A stretch of DNA of 64,000 nucleotides from Immundisolibacter sp. (GTDB lineage Bacteria; Pseudomonadota; Gammaproteobacteria; Immundisolibacterales; Immundisolibacteraceae): the NCBI RefSeq assembly GCF_014359565.1, contig NZ_JACIZD010000005.1:59186-123185 (forward strand), in the 5' to 3' direction. Position numbers and translations under genes: made by a program. The notes under the pieces were generated by a model that searched no databases, was not told the DNA's origin, and saw only the letters and a list, made by a program, of their open reading frames with translations. Shown one piece after another: positions 18,633 to 34,792 of the stretch. Position 1 is the first letter of the stretch, and every line of letters starts with the position of its first letter.

Positions 18633-20024
18633 TCAGTGCCGCGCCACGCCGTCCGCGCGCGCGGCCTGCTTGACCGCCTCGGCCACTGCCGGCGCCACCG
18701 CCGGGTCGAACACGCTCGGGATAATGTAGTCGGCGCTGAGCGCCTCGGCCGGGATGGTGTCGGCGATGGCGTGCGCGGCGGCCAGTTTCATGCCACCGGT
18801 GATGCGCCTTGCCTGGCAGTCCAGGGCGCCGCGAAACAGCCCCGGAAAGCACAGCACGTTGTTGATCTGGTTAGGGTAGTCGCTGCGCCCGGTGGCCATG
18901 ATGGCGACCAGCGGCAGGGCGATCGCCGGATCGACTTCCGGGTCCGGGTTGGACATGGCGAACACCACCGGATCGCGCGCCATGGCCTTCAGGTCATCGG
19001 CGCCGATCAGGTTCGGCCCCGACAGGCCGATGAAAAAATCCGCCCCGCGCAGTACCTCGTGCAGGCTGCCGGTTTCGTCATCGGGGTTGGTCATTGCCAG
19101 GTACTCGCGCTTGGCGGCATTCAGGTCCGTGCGCGCCCGCGACAGGGCGCCGCCGCGATCGCAGCCGATGATGTTGCGTACGCCCAGTTCGAGCAGGATG
19201 TCTGTGCAGGCAGTGCCGGCCGCGCCGACGCCGGCGACGACCACTTTCAGGTCCGCGGCGCGCTTGCCGATCACCTTGAGCGCGTTCAGGAAGGCCGCCG
19301 CCAGGACCACCGCGGTGCCGTGCTGATCGTCGTGAAACACCGGGATGTCGAGCATGTCCTGCAGGCGCTGCTCGATCTCGAAGCAGCGTGGCGCGGCGAT
19401 GTCCTCCAGGTTGATGCCGCCAAAGCCGGGGGCCAGCGCCGCCACGGCCGCAATCACGGCTTCGGTGTCCTGTGTGGCAAGACAGATCGGAAACGCGTCC
19501 ACGCCGCCGAATTCCTTGAACAGCTGCGCCTTGCCTTCCATGACCGGCATGGCGGCGTAAGGGCCGATGTTGCCCAGGCCCAGCACCGCCGAGCCGTCGC
19601 TGACCACCGCCACCGTGTTGCGCTTGATGGTCAGGTTCCAGGCCGCAGCCGGATCGGCGGCAATGGCCAGGCATACGCGCGCCACGCCGGGCGTGTAGAC
19701 CATCGACAACTGGTCGCGCGTGCGCACCGGCGTCTTGCTGACGACCTCGATCTTGCCGCCCAGGTGCAGCAGGAAGGTGCGATCCGACCAGCTTTGCACC
19801 TCGATGCCCGGCACCGTGCGCAGCGCCGCCACGATGCGCTCGGCGTGCTGTTCGTCGCGGGTATCGACGGTGACGTCGCGCACGGTGTGCTGGGCATCGG
19901 CGCGCACGATGTCGATGGCGCCCACATCGCCGCCCTGGTCGCCGACGGCTTTCAGGGCCTCGGCCAGCAGGCCGGGGCGGCTTTCCAGGCGCAGGCGTAC
20001 GGTGATCGAATTGCTGGAACTCAT
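18633..20024 (-). CDS. NAD-type malic enzyme with N-terminal ACT domain
   Basis: 463 residues. Residues 1-80 form an ACT-like regulatory domain ([21 protein letters not shown]). The catalytic part has the malic enzyme signatures [58 protein letters not shown] and the dinucleotide fold [10 protein letters not shown]. It decarboxylates malate to pyruvate with reduction of NAD(P), replenishing pyruvate during growth on C4-yielding substrates. ACT-fused malic enzymes are usually NAD-preferring, but cofactor choice is not proven. The start has AAGAGAG upstream. It lies 24 bp after cysB on the same strand. Confidence 0.92.
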   Translation of the reverse strand: MSSSNSITVRLRLESRPGLLAEALKAVGDQGGDVGAIDIVRADAQHTVRDVTVDTRDEQHAERIVAALRTVPGIEVQSWSDRTFLLHLGGKIEVVSKTPVRTRDQLSMVYTPGVARVCLAIAADPAAAWNLTIKRNTVAVVSDGSAVLGLGNIGPYAAMPVMEGKAQLFKEFGGVDAFPICLATQDTEAVIAAVAALAPGFGGINLEDIAAPRCFEIEQRLQDMLDIPVFHDDQHGTAVVLAAAFLNALKVIGKRAADLKVVVAGVGAAGTACTDILLELGVRNIIGCDRGGALSRARTDLNAAKREYLAMTNPDDETGSLHEVLRGADFFIGLSGPNLIGADDLKAMARDPVVFAMSNPDPEVDPAIALPLVAIMATGRSDYPNQINNVLCFPGLFRGALDCQARRITGGMKLAAAHAIADTIPAEALSADYIIPSVFDPAVAPAVAEAVKQAARADGVARH

Positions 20025-20048
20025 GGCCGGTCTCTCTTGAATGGGGTG

Positions 20049-21026
20049 TCAGATCATGGCCGCCGGAGCGGTGGTGGCGAGCAGCGCGGCGATGGCCTGC
20101 GGCTCGCGCAGGTTGCGGGCTTCTTCCACAACGCTGCGGGTCAGGTGCGGCGCCAGCAGCGCGATGAAGTCGTACACATAGCCGCGCAGGAAGCGACCGG
20201 GCGCAAACGCCACGTGCACCGTGCCGCGCGGCAACAGGGTGCCCGTGTCGCGCCTGACCAGGCCAGCATCCTGCGCCGCATCGAAGGCATCCGCCGCCAT
20301 CAGGCCGACGCCGAGTCCTTCCTTCACATAGCGCTTGAGCACCGACGTATCGACAGCCGTCAGGGCCAGCTGCGGCGTGAGCCCGGCGGTCTTGAAGCAC
20401 TCTTCCAGCGCCGAGTGACCGTTGAAGGCAAAGCTGTAGGTCACCAGCGGGTGGGCGGCGATATCCGCCAGGCTCAGTGACGCGATCTGCGCCAGGGGAT
20501 GCCCGGCCGGGCAGAACACGGCGTAGCGCCAGCCGGCGACCGGCAGCAGCACCAGGTGTGGGTAAAGGGCCGCCTCGTCGGTGGTGATGACCAGGTCCAC
20601 GTCGTCCTGACCGGCCATGTCCGCCAGTTGCTGCGGCGTGCCCTGAAACAGGTTCAGCCGCACCCCCGGGTAGCGTCGGTGGAACTCGCGAAGCACCGGC
20701 GGCAACACGAAGCCGGCCTGCGTGTGGGTGGTGGCGATGCCTAGCTCGCCGTGGTCGGGACTGGCCAGATCGCGCGTCAGGCGGCGGATGTTCTCGCTGC
20801 GGCCGAGGATTTCCTGCGCCTCCCGCAGCACCGCCCGGCCGGCCGCAGTGAGGCTGACGAACTGCTTGCCGCGGCGCTGGAAAAGATCCACGCCCAGTTC
20901 CTGCTCCAGCAGGCGAATCTGCTTGCTCACGCCCGGCTGCGAGGTGAACAGGCGCGCCGCCGCCGCCGAGACGTTCAGGTCCCGACGCACGATCTCGACC
21001 AGGTAGCGCAGCTGCTGGAGTTTCAC
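20049..21026 (-). CDS. cysB: LysR-type regulator, CysB family
   Basis: 325 residues. The N-terminal winged helix-turn-helix (MKLQQLRYLVEIVRRDLNVS, then LFTSQPGVSKQIRLLEQELG) and the ligand-binding domain (ATTHTQAGFVLPPVL, YPGVRLNLFQGTPQQLADM, TYSFAFNGHSALEECF, TSVLKRYVKEGLGVGLM) follow CysB/Cbl closely. CysB activates sulfate assimilation genes in response to N-acetylserine or O-acetylserine. It is transcribed toward malic enzyme. The long C-terminal end after residue 300 is Ala/Thr-rich and differs from E. coli CysB. Confidence 0.88.
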   Translation of the reverse strand: MKLQQLRYLVEIVRRDLNVSAAAARLFTSQPGVSKQIRLLEQELGVDLFQRRGKQFVSLTAAGRAVLREAQEILGRSENIRRLTRDLASPDHGELGIATTHTQAGFVLPPVLREFHRRYPGVRLNLFQGTPQQLADMAGQDDVDLVITTDEAALYPHLVLLPVAGWRYAVFCPAGHPLAQIASLSLADIAAHPLVTYSFAFNGHSALEECFKTAGLTPQLALTAVDTSVLKRYVKEGLGVGLMAADAFDAAQDAGLVRRDTGTLLPRGTVHVAFAPGRFLRGYVYDFIALLAPHLTRSVVEEARNLREPQAIAALLATTAPAAMI

Positions 21027-21131
21027 GGCCGGGGGCCTCGCGGGCTATGCGCTGCTGACTGACGGCGGCGCGCCCCGCCATTGTCGTGCACGCGGCAGGC
21101 CTGGCGATCGATCGACATTCCCAAAAATCGT

Positions 21132-21166
21132 TGGAGCCGGGCGATCATCGCGCAGCAAAGCTGCGC

Positions 21167-21170
<4 letters not shown>
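21132..21170. repeat. Short palindromic repeat, GGAGCCGGGCGATCATC type
   Basis: Reads GGAGCCGGGCGATCATCGCG followed by CAGCAAAGCTGCGCCTAC. The pieces resemble the GCCCGGC-palindrome repeat seen at 31734, 41611, 45401 and 53221 (including the GATCATC joint), but the central palindrome is GCGCAG-CAAA-CTGCGC. It overlaps the 3' end of glmS. Confidence 0.45.
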
Positions 21171-22999
<1,829 letters not shown>

Positions 23000-23004
23000 G
23001 CGTG

Positions 23005-24396
23005 TTACTGCCCGGTTTTCTTGCGCGGCCGTTGCCAGCCGGGTATGGATTTTTGCGGCGCCCGCGTGAGCGTGAGGCCACCAGCCGGCGCCTGGCGACT
23101 GATGACCGATCCGGCGCCGATGGTGGCGCCCGCGCCAATGCTGACCGGCGCCACCAGCGAGCTGTTGGAGCCGATGAAGGCATCGTCGCCGATCGTGGTG
23201 CGGTGCTTGTTGGCGCCGTCGTAGTTGCAGGTGATGGTACCGGCGCCGATGTTGACGCGTTCGCCGATGTCGGCATCACCCAGGTAACTCAAGTGGTTGG
23301 CCTTGGCGCCGGCGGCGAGGCGGCTGTTTTTCACCTCGACGAAGTTGCCGACGTGAACGTCGGCCGCCAGTTGCGTACCCGGCCGCAGGCGGGCGTAAGG
23401 GCCGACCACCGCGCCAGGTCCGACGCGCGCGCCGTCGACCAGGCTGAACGGTTCGATGCGCGCGCCGGCCTCGACGATGCTGTCACGCAAAATGCAGTGT
23501 GCGCCCACGCGAACGCCGTCGCCAAGCGCTACCCGGCCTTCCAGAATGACGTTGACGTCAATCTCGACGTCGCGCCCGACGCTGACGTCACCACGCACAT
23601 CGAGCCGCTCGGGATCGCGCAGCGTGACGCCTTCCTGCAGCAGCCGCTGCGCCTGCCGGCACTGGAATTCCCGTTCGCAGCGGGCGAGCTGGGCGCGGTC
23701 ATTGATACCCATGATCTCGATCTCATCGGCTGCCGGCACGCCTACCACGGACACACCGTCGGCCACCGCCATGGCCACGATGTCGGTCAGATACCTCTCG
23801 CCCTGGGCGTTGTCGGCCGTCAGCCGGCCAAGCCAGCCGGCCAGGCGACCGGCTGGGATCAGCAACGTGCCGGTGTTGACCTCGTGCAGCGCCAGTTGCT
23901 CGGCGGTCGCGTCGCGCTGTTCGACGATGGCCTGCACCGCGCCTTGCGCATCGCGCAGGATGCGGCCGTAACCGGTGGGGTCGTCCAGCATCGCGGTGAG
24001 GATGGCCAGCGCGTCCTGCGGCGCCTGCAGCAGCGTTCGCAGTGTCTCGACGCGCAGCAGCGGCACGTCACCGCACAGCACCAGCACGCGTCCGGCCGGC
24101 TCGATGTGGGGCAGCGCCGCAGCCACGGCATCGCCGGTGCCGCGCTGGCTGGTCTGGTGACTCCAGCGGCAGTCGGCATCGGCAAGGGCGGCTTTCAGTT
24201 GATCGCCACCGTGGCCGTAGACCAGCACCGGCCGGGCCGCACTGACGGTGTCCTCGAGCAGCGCCTGGGCGGTCACCAGCACGTGCCGGATCAGCGGCTG
24301 GCCGCCGAGCGGTTGCAGGACCTTGGGCAGGGACGAGCGCATGCGCTTGCCCTGGCCGGCGGCCAGGATGACGATCTGTAGCGGCGCGCTGCTCAT
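23005..24396 (-). CDS. glmU: Bifunctional GlmU: GlcNAc-1-P uridyltransferase / GlcN-1-P acetyltransferase
   Basis: 463 residues from the ATG at 24396 (AAGG eight bases upstream); a longer frame to 24519 lacks family similarity. The N-terminal pyrophosphorylase has LAAGQGKRMRSSLPKVLQPL and a GDVPL loop; the C-terminal half is a left-handed beta-helix of hexapeptide repeats with VEVKNS, NHLSYLGDADIGERVNIGAG and TITCNYDGANKH. It gives the last two steps to UDP-GlcNAc. The gene follows atpC by 40 bp and precedes glmS, so all may share transcripts. Confidence 0.96.
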   Translation of the reverse strand: MSSAPLQIVILAAGQGKRMRSSLPKVLQPLGGQPLIRHVLVTAQALLEDTVSAARPVLVYGHGGDQLKAALADADCRWSHQTSQRGTGDAVAAALPHIEPAGRVLVLCGDVPLLRVETLRTLLQAPQDALAILTAMLDDPTGYGRILRDAQGAVQAIVEQRDATAEQLALHEVNTGTLLIPAGRLAGWLGRLTADNAQGERYLTDIVAMAVADGVSVVGVPAADEIEIMGINDRAQLARCEREFQCRQAQRLLQEGVTLRDPERLDVRGDVSVGRDVEIDVNVILEGRVALGDGVRVGAHCILRDSIVEAGARIEPFSLVDGARVGPGAVVGPYARLRPGTQLAADVHVGNFVEVKNSRLAAGAKANHLSYLGDADIGERVNIGAGTITCNYDGANKHRTTIGDDAFIGSNSSLVAPVSIGAGATIGAGSVISRQAPAGGLTLTRAPQKSIPGWQRPRKKTGQ

Positions 24397-24436
24397 GGTG
24401 TTGACCTTGGCGTCAGAGCACCTGGAGCGGGAAGTC

Positions 24437-24871
24437 TCAGCCGCCGGCGCGGCGGCGCAGGCGCTGGATGGTTTGCAGCTGTGCCATCGCCTCGGCCAGC
24501 TCGGCGCTGGCGGTGGCATATTCGAAATCGCCCTGACGGTTCTCCATCAGGGCCTCGGCGCGCTGTTTCGCTTCCAGCGCCGCGGCTTCGTCCAGATCGT
24601 GCGCGCGCACGGCGGTGTCGGCCAGCACGGTGACCGCGCCGGGCTGCACCTCCAGGATGCCGCCGGCCACGAACACCAGCTCCTCACTGCCGTCAGGCAG
24701 CTCGATGCGCACCGCGCCCGGCCGGATGCGGGTGATCAGCGGCGTGTGGCGGGGCAGGATGCCCAGTTCGCCCGCTTCGCCCGGCAGGGCGACGAATTTC
24801 GCCTCGCCGGAGTAGATCGAGGCCTCGGCCGACACGACGTCGACCTGAATTGTGGCGGCAGTGCTTGCCAT
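24437..24871 (-). CDS. atpC: F1F0 ATP synthase epsilon subunit
   Basis: 144 residues. The N-terminal beta-sandwich includes [20 protein letters not shown] and [15 protein letters not shown], with a C-terminal two-helix domain ([20 protein letters not shown]). It couples rotation to the c-ring and can inhibit ATP hydrolysis. It is the last gene of the atp operon, 12 bp after atpD. Confidence 0.95.
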   Translation of the reverse strand: MASTAATIQVDVVSAEASIYSGEAKFVALPGEAGELGILPRHTPLITRIRPGAVRIELPDGSEELVFVAGGILEVQPGAVTVLADTAVRAHDLDEAAALEAKQRAEALMENRQGDFEYATASAELAEAMAQLQTIQRLRRRAGG

Positions 24872-24883
24872 CGGACGCCTCGC

Positions 24884-28769
<3,886 letters not shown>

Positions 28770-28830
28770 TGCATGCTCCAGGGATGCCGCGTGAGCGGCC
28801 GTGCCAGCGGGCGGGCGTCGCGGGGGACGC

Positions 28831-29364
28831 TCAGGCCGCCAGGGCAGTCCTCATCCGTTCAAGTCTCGCCCGCACCGAGGTATCCAGCACCTCGTCGCCG
28901 ACCACCACGCGCACGCCACCGATCAGCTCCGGGTCGATCACCACCCGGGTGTCGAGCCTGCGGCCGAAACGCCGTTCCAGGGCCGCCGTGATGTCCGCCA
29001 ATTGGTCCGCGGAAATCTCGAATGCGCTGTAGACGATGGCCTGCGACACGCCGGCACGGGCATCGACCAGCGCTTGGTACTGCGTGGCGATTTCGCCGAG
29101 CGCCGCCAGACGCCCGTTCTCGATCACCACCTGCAGCAGGTTCTGCAGCGCCGCGGGCAACGGTGCCGGCAGCACGCCCAGGATCAGCTCGCTGACCTGC
29201 CGGGCCGACACCTTGGGGTTGTCGGCGAACTCGCGCAGGCGAGGCTCGGAAGCAACCTGCGCCAGTTGCTGCAGCGGCGCGACCAGGGAAGGCGCAAGCT
29301 CCGGGGCCGTGGCCCGAAACAGCGCTTCCGCGTAAGGGCGGGCGATGGTGGCAAGCTCGGCCAT
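28831..29364 (-). CDS. atpH: F1F0 ATP synthase delta subunit
   Basis: 177 residues. The N-terminal helical bundle starts [16 protein letters not shown], and the C-terminal part has [20 protein letters not shown] and [14 protein letters not shown], matching the OSCP/delta family. It ties the peripheral stalk to the top of F1. Only 3 bp separate its start from the atpF stop. Confidence 0.95.
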   Translation of the reverse strand: MAELATIARPYAEALFRATAPELAPSLVAPLQQLAQVASEPRLREFADNPKVSARQVSELILGVLPAPLPAALQNLLQVVIENGRLAALGEIATQYQALVDARAGVSQAIVYSAFEISADQLADITAALERRFGRRLDTRVVIDPELIGGVRVVVGDEVLDTSVRARLERMRTALAA

Positions 29365-29367
29365 GTC

Positions 29368-29838
29368 TTACAGCTCGGTCTGCAGGCGCGACAGCAGGTC
29401 GGCATGGACGCGACTGTCGACCTCGCGGCGCAGGATCTGCTCGGCACCGCGCACCGCAAGCTCGGCCACCTGGCCACGCAACACTTCACGCGCCTTGACC
29501 ACCTCCTGCTGCGCCTCGGCCCGGGCCGCAGCCACGATCTTGGCGCCTTCCTCGGCGGCGCGCGCCTTGGCTTCCTCGATCATGGACTGCGCCAGGCGCT
29601 CGGCGTCGGCCAAACGCTTGGCCGCATCGTCGCGCGCCGCTGACAGCTGCTCTTCCACGCGCCGGTTGGCATTGGACAGCTCCAGGCGCGCCCGCTCGGC
29701 CGCCGACAGGCCGTCGGCGATCTTCTGGGTGCGCTCGTCGATGGCCTTGGTGATCGGCGGCCATACGAAACGCATGGTGAACCACACCAGGATGGCGAAC
29801 ACCACCATCTGGATGAACAGCGTTGCGTTGATGCTCAC
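29368..29838 (-). CDS. atpF: F1F0 ATP synthase b subunit
   Basis: 156 residues. One N-terminal membrane helix ([20 protein letters not shown]) is followed by [19 protein letters not shown] and a long charged coiled coil, the peripheral stalk. It follows atpE by 35 bp. Confidence 0.96.
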   Translation of the reverse strand: MSINATLFIQMVVFAILVWFTMRFVWPPITKAIDERTQKIADGLSAAERARLELSNANRRVEEQLSAARDDAAKRLADAERLAQSMIEEAKARAAEEGAKIVAAARAEAQQEVVKAREVLRGQVAELAVRGAEQILRREVDSRVHADLLSRLQTEL

Positions 29839-29873
29839 GACGGCACCTTCAGGTTGTTTACGACGGCCGACGC

Positions 29874-30125
<252 letters not shown>

Positions 30126-30172
30126 CTACTCCAGGTGGTTGAAAAACAGAAACGGCAACAGAAACGGCTGGA

Positions 30173-31033
30173 TCAGTGCGCGTCGTGCGCCTGACCCACA
30201 TAGACCAGCGTCAGCATCATGAAGATGAACGCCTGCAGGGTAATGATCAGGATGTGGAAGATGGCCCACATCGTGCCGGCGATGACATGCCCGAGGGGCA
30301 ACAGCACGCCCGGCAGTGACAGCGCGGCGGCGCCGCCCATCAGCGCGATCAGCATGAAGACCAGCTCGCCGGCGTACATGTTGCCGAACAGCCGCATGCC
30401 ATGGGACACGGTCTTGGCGGCGAACTCGATCATCTGCATCAGGAAATTGACCGGATACAGCAGCGGATGGCCGCCGAACGGCGCCGTGAACAGCTCGTGC
30501 ACCCAGCCGCCGAGCCCCTTGATCTTGACGTTGTAGAACACGCAGACCAGCAGCACCGCGGTCGACAGCCCGAGCGTGGTGGAAAGATCAGCTGTCGGCA
30601 CCACACGCAGGTAGGCATGGTGGGGGTCGTGGCCGGTGGCGCCGTACAGGTGCGTCCACAGCCACGGCAGCAAATCGACCGGCAGCAGGTCCATGGCGTT
30701 CATCAGGAAGATCCATACGAACACCGTCAGCGCCAGGGGTGCCACCAGCCGGCGGCTTTGGGCATTGTGGATCATGCCCCTGGCCTGACTGTCGACCATC
30801 TCCACCAGTATCTCGACCGCAGCCTGGAAACGGCCCGGCACGCCGGCCGTGGCGCTGCGCGCCGCCCGCCACAGCAGCCAGCAGGTGATCACGCCCAGCA
30901 GCGCCGACCAGACCACCGAGTCGAGGTTGACCACCGAGAAATCGATGATCGACGCCTGCTCGCCGGTGCGCAGGTGCTGCAGGTGGTGGACGATGTACTC
31001 GCCGGCGCTGGGCGCGTGGCCGTCGGCTGCCAT
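30173..31033 (-). CDS. atpB: F1F0 ATP synthase a subunit
   Basis: 286 residues, polytopic membrane protein. The essential Arg lies in [14 protein letters not shown], and the last helices read [20 protein letters not shown]. It forms the proton half-channels against the c-ring. [21 protein letters not shown] segment is typical of proteobacterial a subunits. It lies 37 bp after atpI. Confidence 0.96.
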   Translation of the reverse strand: MAADGHAPSAGEYIVHHLQHLRTGEQASIIDFSVVNLDSVVWSALLGVITCWLLWRAARSATAGVPGRFQAAVEILVEMVDSQARGMIHNAQSRRLVAPLALTVFVWIFLMNAMDLLPVDLLPWLWTHLYGATGHDPHHAYLRVVPTADLSTTLGLSTAVLLVCVFYNVKIKGLGGWVHELFTAPFGGHPLLYPVNFLMQMIEFAAKTVSHGMRLFGNMYAGELVFMLIALMGGAAALSLPGVLLPLGHVIAGTMWAIFHILIITLQAFIFMMLTLVYVGQAHDAH

Positions 31034-31070
31034 GTGTCGGACGATCCCTGTTGATAAGGTGTAATAATCT

Positions 31071-31541
31071 TCAACGGCCGCGCCACATCAGCGCCAGCCA
31101 GTAAACCTTCAGGCACACCACCATGCCGATCAGCAGCGCCGGCCAGCTGAGCGGCACAACGATGCGCGGCGCCAGTGCCAGCAAGGCCAGCGCCAGCATC
31201 AACTTGACGACTTGCCACCCGAGCAGGCGAACCGCCCCCAGGGCCGGCACCGATGTCGGCACCGGTCGCGCCAGTCCGCGCGCCATCACCGCCGCTGGCA
31301 GCACCACCGCCGCCGCGCCGTAAAGCGCCGACCACATGACGCTGACACGGCCGTCCACGGCCCAGGCGAGCATCGCCGTCACGGCACCGGCCAGCACCTG
31401 CACCAGCATCCACGCGGGCGCCCGCATCGGTCGTCTGACTCGCAAGGACTGCGCCTCGGCGGCGCTGAGCGGCCGCCAAGGCTCGGCGTCCGGCGCGTCG
31501 GCATCCGCCCACGCCGCATTTCGATCGGTCATTCCGGACAT
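31071..31541 (-). CDS. atpI: ATP synthase subunit I
   Basis: 156 residues with four hydrophobic segments ([74 protein letters not shown]) after a 40-residue polar N terminus. AtpI assists c-ring assembly and is poorly conserved; identification rests on membrane topology and position as first gene of the atp operon. A second in-frame ATG at 31532 is also possible. Confidence 0.88.
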   Translation of the reverse strand: MSGMTDRNAAWADADAPDAEPWRPLSAAEAQSLRVRRPMRAPAWMLVQVLAGAVTAMLAWAVDGRVSVMWSALYGAAAVVLPAAVMARGLARPVPTSVPALGAVRLLGWQVVKLMLALALLALAPRIVVPLSWPALLIGMVVCLKVYWLALMWRGR

Positions 31542-31657
31542 GGCTTCACCGTAGGGCGACCTTCGCGAAGGCCAGATCAGAGCGCCGACATGTCCGTTTT
31601 CGGGCGGCGCCGGCGCAAGCCGACACCCACCCGCTTGGCGAGCTAAAAGCGGCGGGC

Positions 31658-31686
31658 ATTATAGGTGCGGCGCCTGCAACGGGCAA
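31658..31686 (-). promoter_or_regulatory. Sigma70-type promoter of the atp operon
   Basis: On the minus strand TTGCCC (31681-31686) and a perfect TATAAT (31658-31663) are separated by 17 bases. The -10 is about 117 bases before the atpI start. The -35 matches consensus at four of six positions. Confidence 0.7.
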
Positions 31687-31733
31687 GGCGCCGTGGACCC
31701 CAAGGGTGCCGCCGGCGGGCCGTGACAAGCGAG

Positions 31734-31780
31734 TGATCGCCCGGCAAAGCCGGGCTCCTACAGTTTTTTCGATGGCTTAC
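31734..31780. repeat. GCCCGGC-palindrome repeat, copy 1
   Basis: TGATCGCCCGGCAAAGCCGG then GCTCCTACAG, T-run and CGATGGCTTA. The core is GCCCGGC-AAA-GCCGGGC (31739-31755). The same extended unit, including the trailing CGATGGCT, recurs at 45401 and 53221. It lies between the atp operon promoter and the DUF4340-like gene and could work as a REP-like or terminator hairpin. Confidence 0.7.
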
Positions 31781-32901
31781 ATGCCCGACGGGCGGCGCAT
31801 GCCGGACATCATCCCCGGCATGCCTGGCCCGGGCGGGCCGGGCGGCGCGGCGTCGGCAGGGGCTGGCAGGGGTGCCAGCAGGTCTTCCAGCCTCGGGGTG
31901 AAGGTCGCCACGGTATGCGGCGGCACCACGTAAACCCAGTCGCCGGCCTGCTGGTTGATGCGCTCGGCTTCGGCGCTGGCGGCCGGGCGCTGCTCGGCGC
32001 TGGCGTCGGCGGCCACCGCCGCCGAAATCCGGACATGCGGGACGCCGTTCAAGGACAGGACACGGGCGGTGACGGTCAGCCCATCGAAGGTATCGAACTC
32101 GACGCTGACCGCCTGCGCCCAGTCGCCGGCCACTTCGTCGACCTTGAACACGTTCTGCAGCGGCAGCCGCTGCAGGCCGTAGGCGACCGCGCCGATGGTC
32201 GATGGCTGGGGATCGCGCCCCTTGGGTACTGGCGTTTGCAGGCCGAAGCTCGCTTCCGGCGCCCCGCGCGAGATGACCAGCGGCGCCTGGCCCGGGTGCT
32301 GCACGCGGACCTCACGCACCTTGGCCTGCGGCAGGTCGAAAGCCTCGCCGCGCAGCCACAGTTGCGGCGTGCGCTGCGGGTCGACCGCGCCTTCGGCCAG
32401 CCAGGTCTGATCCTCGTTCGGCCGGCGCACGAACATCTGCCGGGGGCCCTGCCCGGCTGCGGCGCGTGGTTTGCCCAGCAGTACCGCCGCCAGTACGGCG
32501 TCGTTCTCGCCCAGCACGCGCACCAGCACGCCGCGCGCGCCGGCCGTGTCCGGGGCCTCCAGATTCAGCGCCGCGTGGCGCGCCGGATCGGCCGTGCGCG
32601 GCTCGATCAGCGTCAGTCCGGCCAGGCCCTCCAGCAGCGCGCGCACCTTGGCCGGATCGGCCGGAAAATCGTGCTTGTCGACCACCGTCCAGTCGCTGCC
32701 GCTGCCTTGCAGGGTGACCTGCTGACCGGCCGAGCGGATTTCGACTCGCCGCACAGCCGCCGCCTGCGCCGGCAGCTCGGGGAACAGCTTTTCGGCATGG
32801 GCGACGTAGCCGGTGCGCTGGCCGGTGTCCCGCACCGCCCACAGCGTGAGCAGCACCAGCGCCAGCGTGACGCTGGCCAAAATCCATTTAGCCCGTGACA
32901 T
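31777..32901 (-). CDS. DUF4340-type membrane-anchored protein of the GldA/F/G-like ABC cluster
   Basis: 374 residues. One N-terminal membrane helix (KWILASVTLALVLLTLWAV) is followed by a large extracytoplasmic domain; the segments RRVEIRSAGQQVTLQGSGSD and RQMFVRRPNEDQTWLAEG fit the DUF4340 family. The tail is Pro/Gly/Met-rich (ending GMPGMMSGMRRPSGM) and likely unstructured. It overlaps the upstream GldG-like gene by 14 bp and is last in a four-gene minus-strand operon. Such proteins commonly travel with GldG-like subunits; the function is unknown. Confidence 0.8.
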   Translation of the reverse strand: MSRAKWILASVTLALVLLTLWAVRDTGQRTGYVAHAEKLFPELPAQAAAVRRVEIRSAGQQVTLQGSGSDWTVVDKHDFPADPAKVRALLEGLAGLTLIEPRTADPARHAALNLEAPDTAGARGVLVRVLGENDAVLAAVLLGKPRAAAGQGPRQMFVRRPNEDQTWLAEGAVDPQRTPQLWLRGEAFDLPQAKVREVRVQHPGQAPLVISRGAPEASFGLQTPVPKGRDPQPSTIGAVAYGLQRLPLQNVFKVDEVAGDWAQAVSVEFDTFDGLTVTARVLSLNGVPHVRISAAVAADASAEQRPAASAEAERINQQAGDWVYVVPPHTVATFTPRLEDLLAPLPAPADAAPPGPPGPGMPGMMSGMRRPSGM

Positions 32902-34771
32902 GACGCTCTCCGGTGCTGCGCCGGCCGCGGCCGCGGGTCAGCGCCACCAATGCGGCGGCAAAGCCGATCAGCAGCGGCACAAGACCGATGTTGACGAACT
33001 TCAGGCGCGTTTCCAGGCGGTCGATGTCCTGACGCAGCTGGTGCTGCACCTCGCGCAGCTCGCGCCGCAGGCGCACCCGCTCGGCCTGGAAGCGCGCGAT
33101 CTCCTGCTGCTGCTCGGCGCTCATCAGCGGCCCGGCCTGCTCGCCGCGACTGGATTGCAGTTGGGCAAGGTTCTGTTCGGTCTGTTGCAGTTCCGCCTGC
33201 AGGCGCTGCTCGGCGGCGCGGAACTGCTCCTGCGCGGCGCGGTTCATGGCCTGCACCACGGTGAACGGCCGCGCGTAGGTGCCCTGCGAACGCACGTTGA
33301 TCAGGTCGCCGCTGCCGGTGAGGTTGTCCACCGCGTTGATGAAAAAGGCGCCATTGTCGGCAAACGGCTCCACGATGCGGCTGCCGCGAAACTCGCCGAT
33401 CTGCGCCCAGAAGCGGTCGTAGATGAAATCGGCGTCGGCAACCAGGATCAGGTTGGCGGGCGTGGCCGATTCCTTGAGCACCTGTGCCGGCGCCTCGGCG
33501 CCTTCGGGCGGTCCGTCCGGGAAGGCGGTCTTGAGCGTGCCCTGCACGCGGGCCGCGAACGGGTAGCTCTGGTCGGTCGGCTTGAAGTCACGCAGCAGGC
33601 TGGCCGGGTCTGGCTTGTCCAGGCCCTGCGTGCTGACCAGCATGGCCTGTTTGCTGGACGAAATCAGCGGCGTGAACTGGATGCCGGCGTCGGCCTTCTT
33701 GGCGAGCGCGCCGACCGTGTTCATGTACATCTGGCTCAGGCGCGCCGTGACCACGTCCTTGCCGTCGAAGCGGTCGGACTTCAGATCCAGCCAGACCAGG
33801 TATTCCTGCGGCGGCGCATCCTCGCGGAACGACACCAGGCGTGCCGCCTCCCGGTCGCCAACCACGCCGTCCGGCATCTGCACGCCCCAGGCGCCCAGCA
33901 ACGGCCCCAGGTCCGAGCCGGTCTTGGGCAGGGACATGGTCGGCATGATCGGGTCGCGCGGCGGGGCTTCCACGTCGCTGTAGGGGTCCAGCAGCGCCAG
34001 CACGCGGCCGCGGCGCAGCGCGTACTGGTCGATGGCGAACAGCGTCGCCGGCGACAGATCCTTCGGATGGATCAGGATCAGCAGGTCGGCTTCGTCGGGA
34101 ATTTTCTTGTCGAAACTCGACAGCACGCGCACCTCGAACAGCTCGCGCAGTTGTTCGATCACCGCCCACGGCGGCGCCTGCTGCTGGGTCATCGGCACTA
34201 TCGAGCCGTTCACCGGCAGCGAGCTCATCACCGCCACCACCGGCCGTTTGGTCTGGCTGAGCTTGTAGATCAGGCGCGTCAGGTCGTATTCGAGCGTGTC
34301 CTCGCTGCTGGGCGACAGGAACGGGATCACCTCCTCGCCGTCGGTGCTGTTGGTGGCGGCCAGCCCGAAATAGGCGTTCTCGCCGCCCGGACCGCCCAGC
34401 GGCATGCCGCGCAGGCCGAACTGCACCGCCCGGTCCTCGGCGTCCGAGAACGGCTCCGGGTCGATCACCTTCAGTTGCAGCTTGCCGTGCGACTGCTCGA
34501 CGTATTCCTTCAGCAGCGCCTGCACGCGGGCGGCGTAGGCCTGGATCTGCGGTACGTCGCGCAGGGCCTTTTGGGAGAAGAACAGGTTCAGCGTGATCGG
34601 CTCGTCGAGCTTGCGCACCACCGCGCGTGAGCCCTCGCTGAGCGTGTACAGGCGGTTCTGGGTCATGTCCAGCCGCCAGCCGCCCAGCACCGTCGCGGCC
34701 AGGATGTTGACCGCCAGCAGCAACACCACGGCCAGCACCAGGCTGCCGGTGGAAAGCATTCCGCGTCGCAT
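32888..34771 (-). CDS. GldG-like ABC transporter auxiliary protein
   Basis: 627 residues. N-terminal membrane helix (SLVLAVVLLLAVNILAATVL), a large periplasmic region matching the ABC_transp_aux/GldG type (SRAVVRKLDEPITLNLFFS; VIDPEPFSDAEDRAVQFG; RPVVAVMSSLPVNGS), a long coiled-coil segment (about 505-590, rich in Glu, Gln and Arg) and a C-terminal membrane helix (IGLVPLLIGFAAALVALTRG). Despite the name, such clusters occur in many non-gliding proteobacteria. It works with the permease and ATPase encoded just upstream. Confidence 0.85.
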   Translation of the reverse strand: MRRGMLSTGSLVLAVVLLLAVNILAATVLGGWRLDMTQNRLYTLSEGSRAVVRKLDEPITLNLFFSQKALRDVPQIQAYAARVQALLKEYVEQSHGKLQLKVIDPEPFSDAEDRAVQFGLRGMPLGGPGGENAYFGLAATNSTDGEEVIPFLSPSSEDTLEYDLTRLIYKLSQTKRPVVAVMSSLPVNGSIVPMTQQQAPPWAVIEQLRELFEVRVLSSFDKKIPDEADLLILIHPKDLSPATLFAIDQYALRRGRVLALLDPYSDVEAPPRDPIMPTMSLPKTGSDLGPLLGAWGVQMPDGVVGDREAARLVSFREDAPPQEYLVWLDLKSDRFDGKDVVTARLSQMYMNTVGALAKKADAGIQFTPLISSSKQAMLVSTQGLDKPDPASLLRDFKPTDQSYPFAARVQGTLKTAFPDGPPEGAEAPAQVLKESATPANLILVADADFIYDRFWAQIGEFRGSRIVEPFADNGAFFINAVDNLTGSGDLINVRSQGTYARPFTVVQAMNRAAQEQFRAAEQRLQAELQQTEQNLAQLQSSRGEQAGPLMSAEQQQEIARFQAERVRLRRELREVQHQLRQDIDRLETRLKFVNIGLVPLLIGFAAALVALTRGRGRRSTGERHVTG

Positions 34772-34792
34772 GCGATGACTCCTGCTACCGGC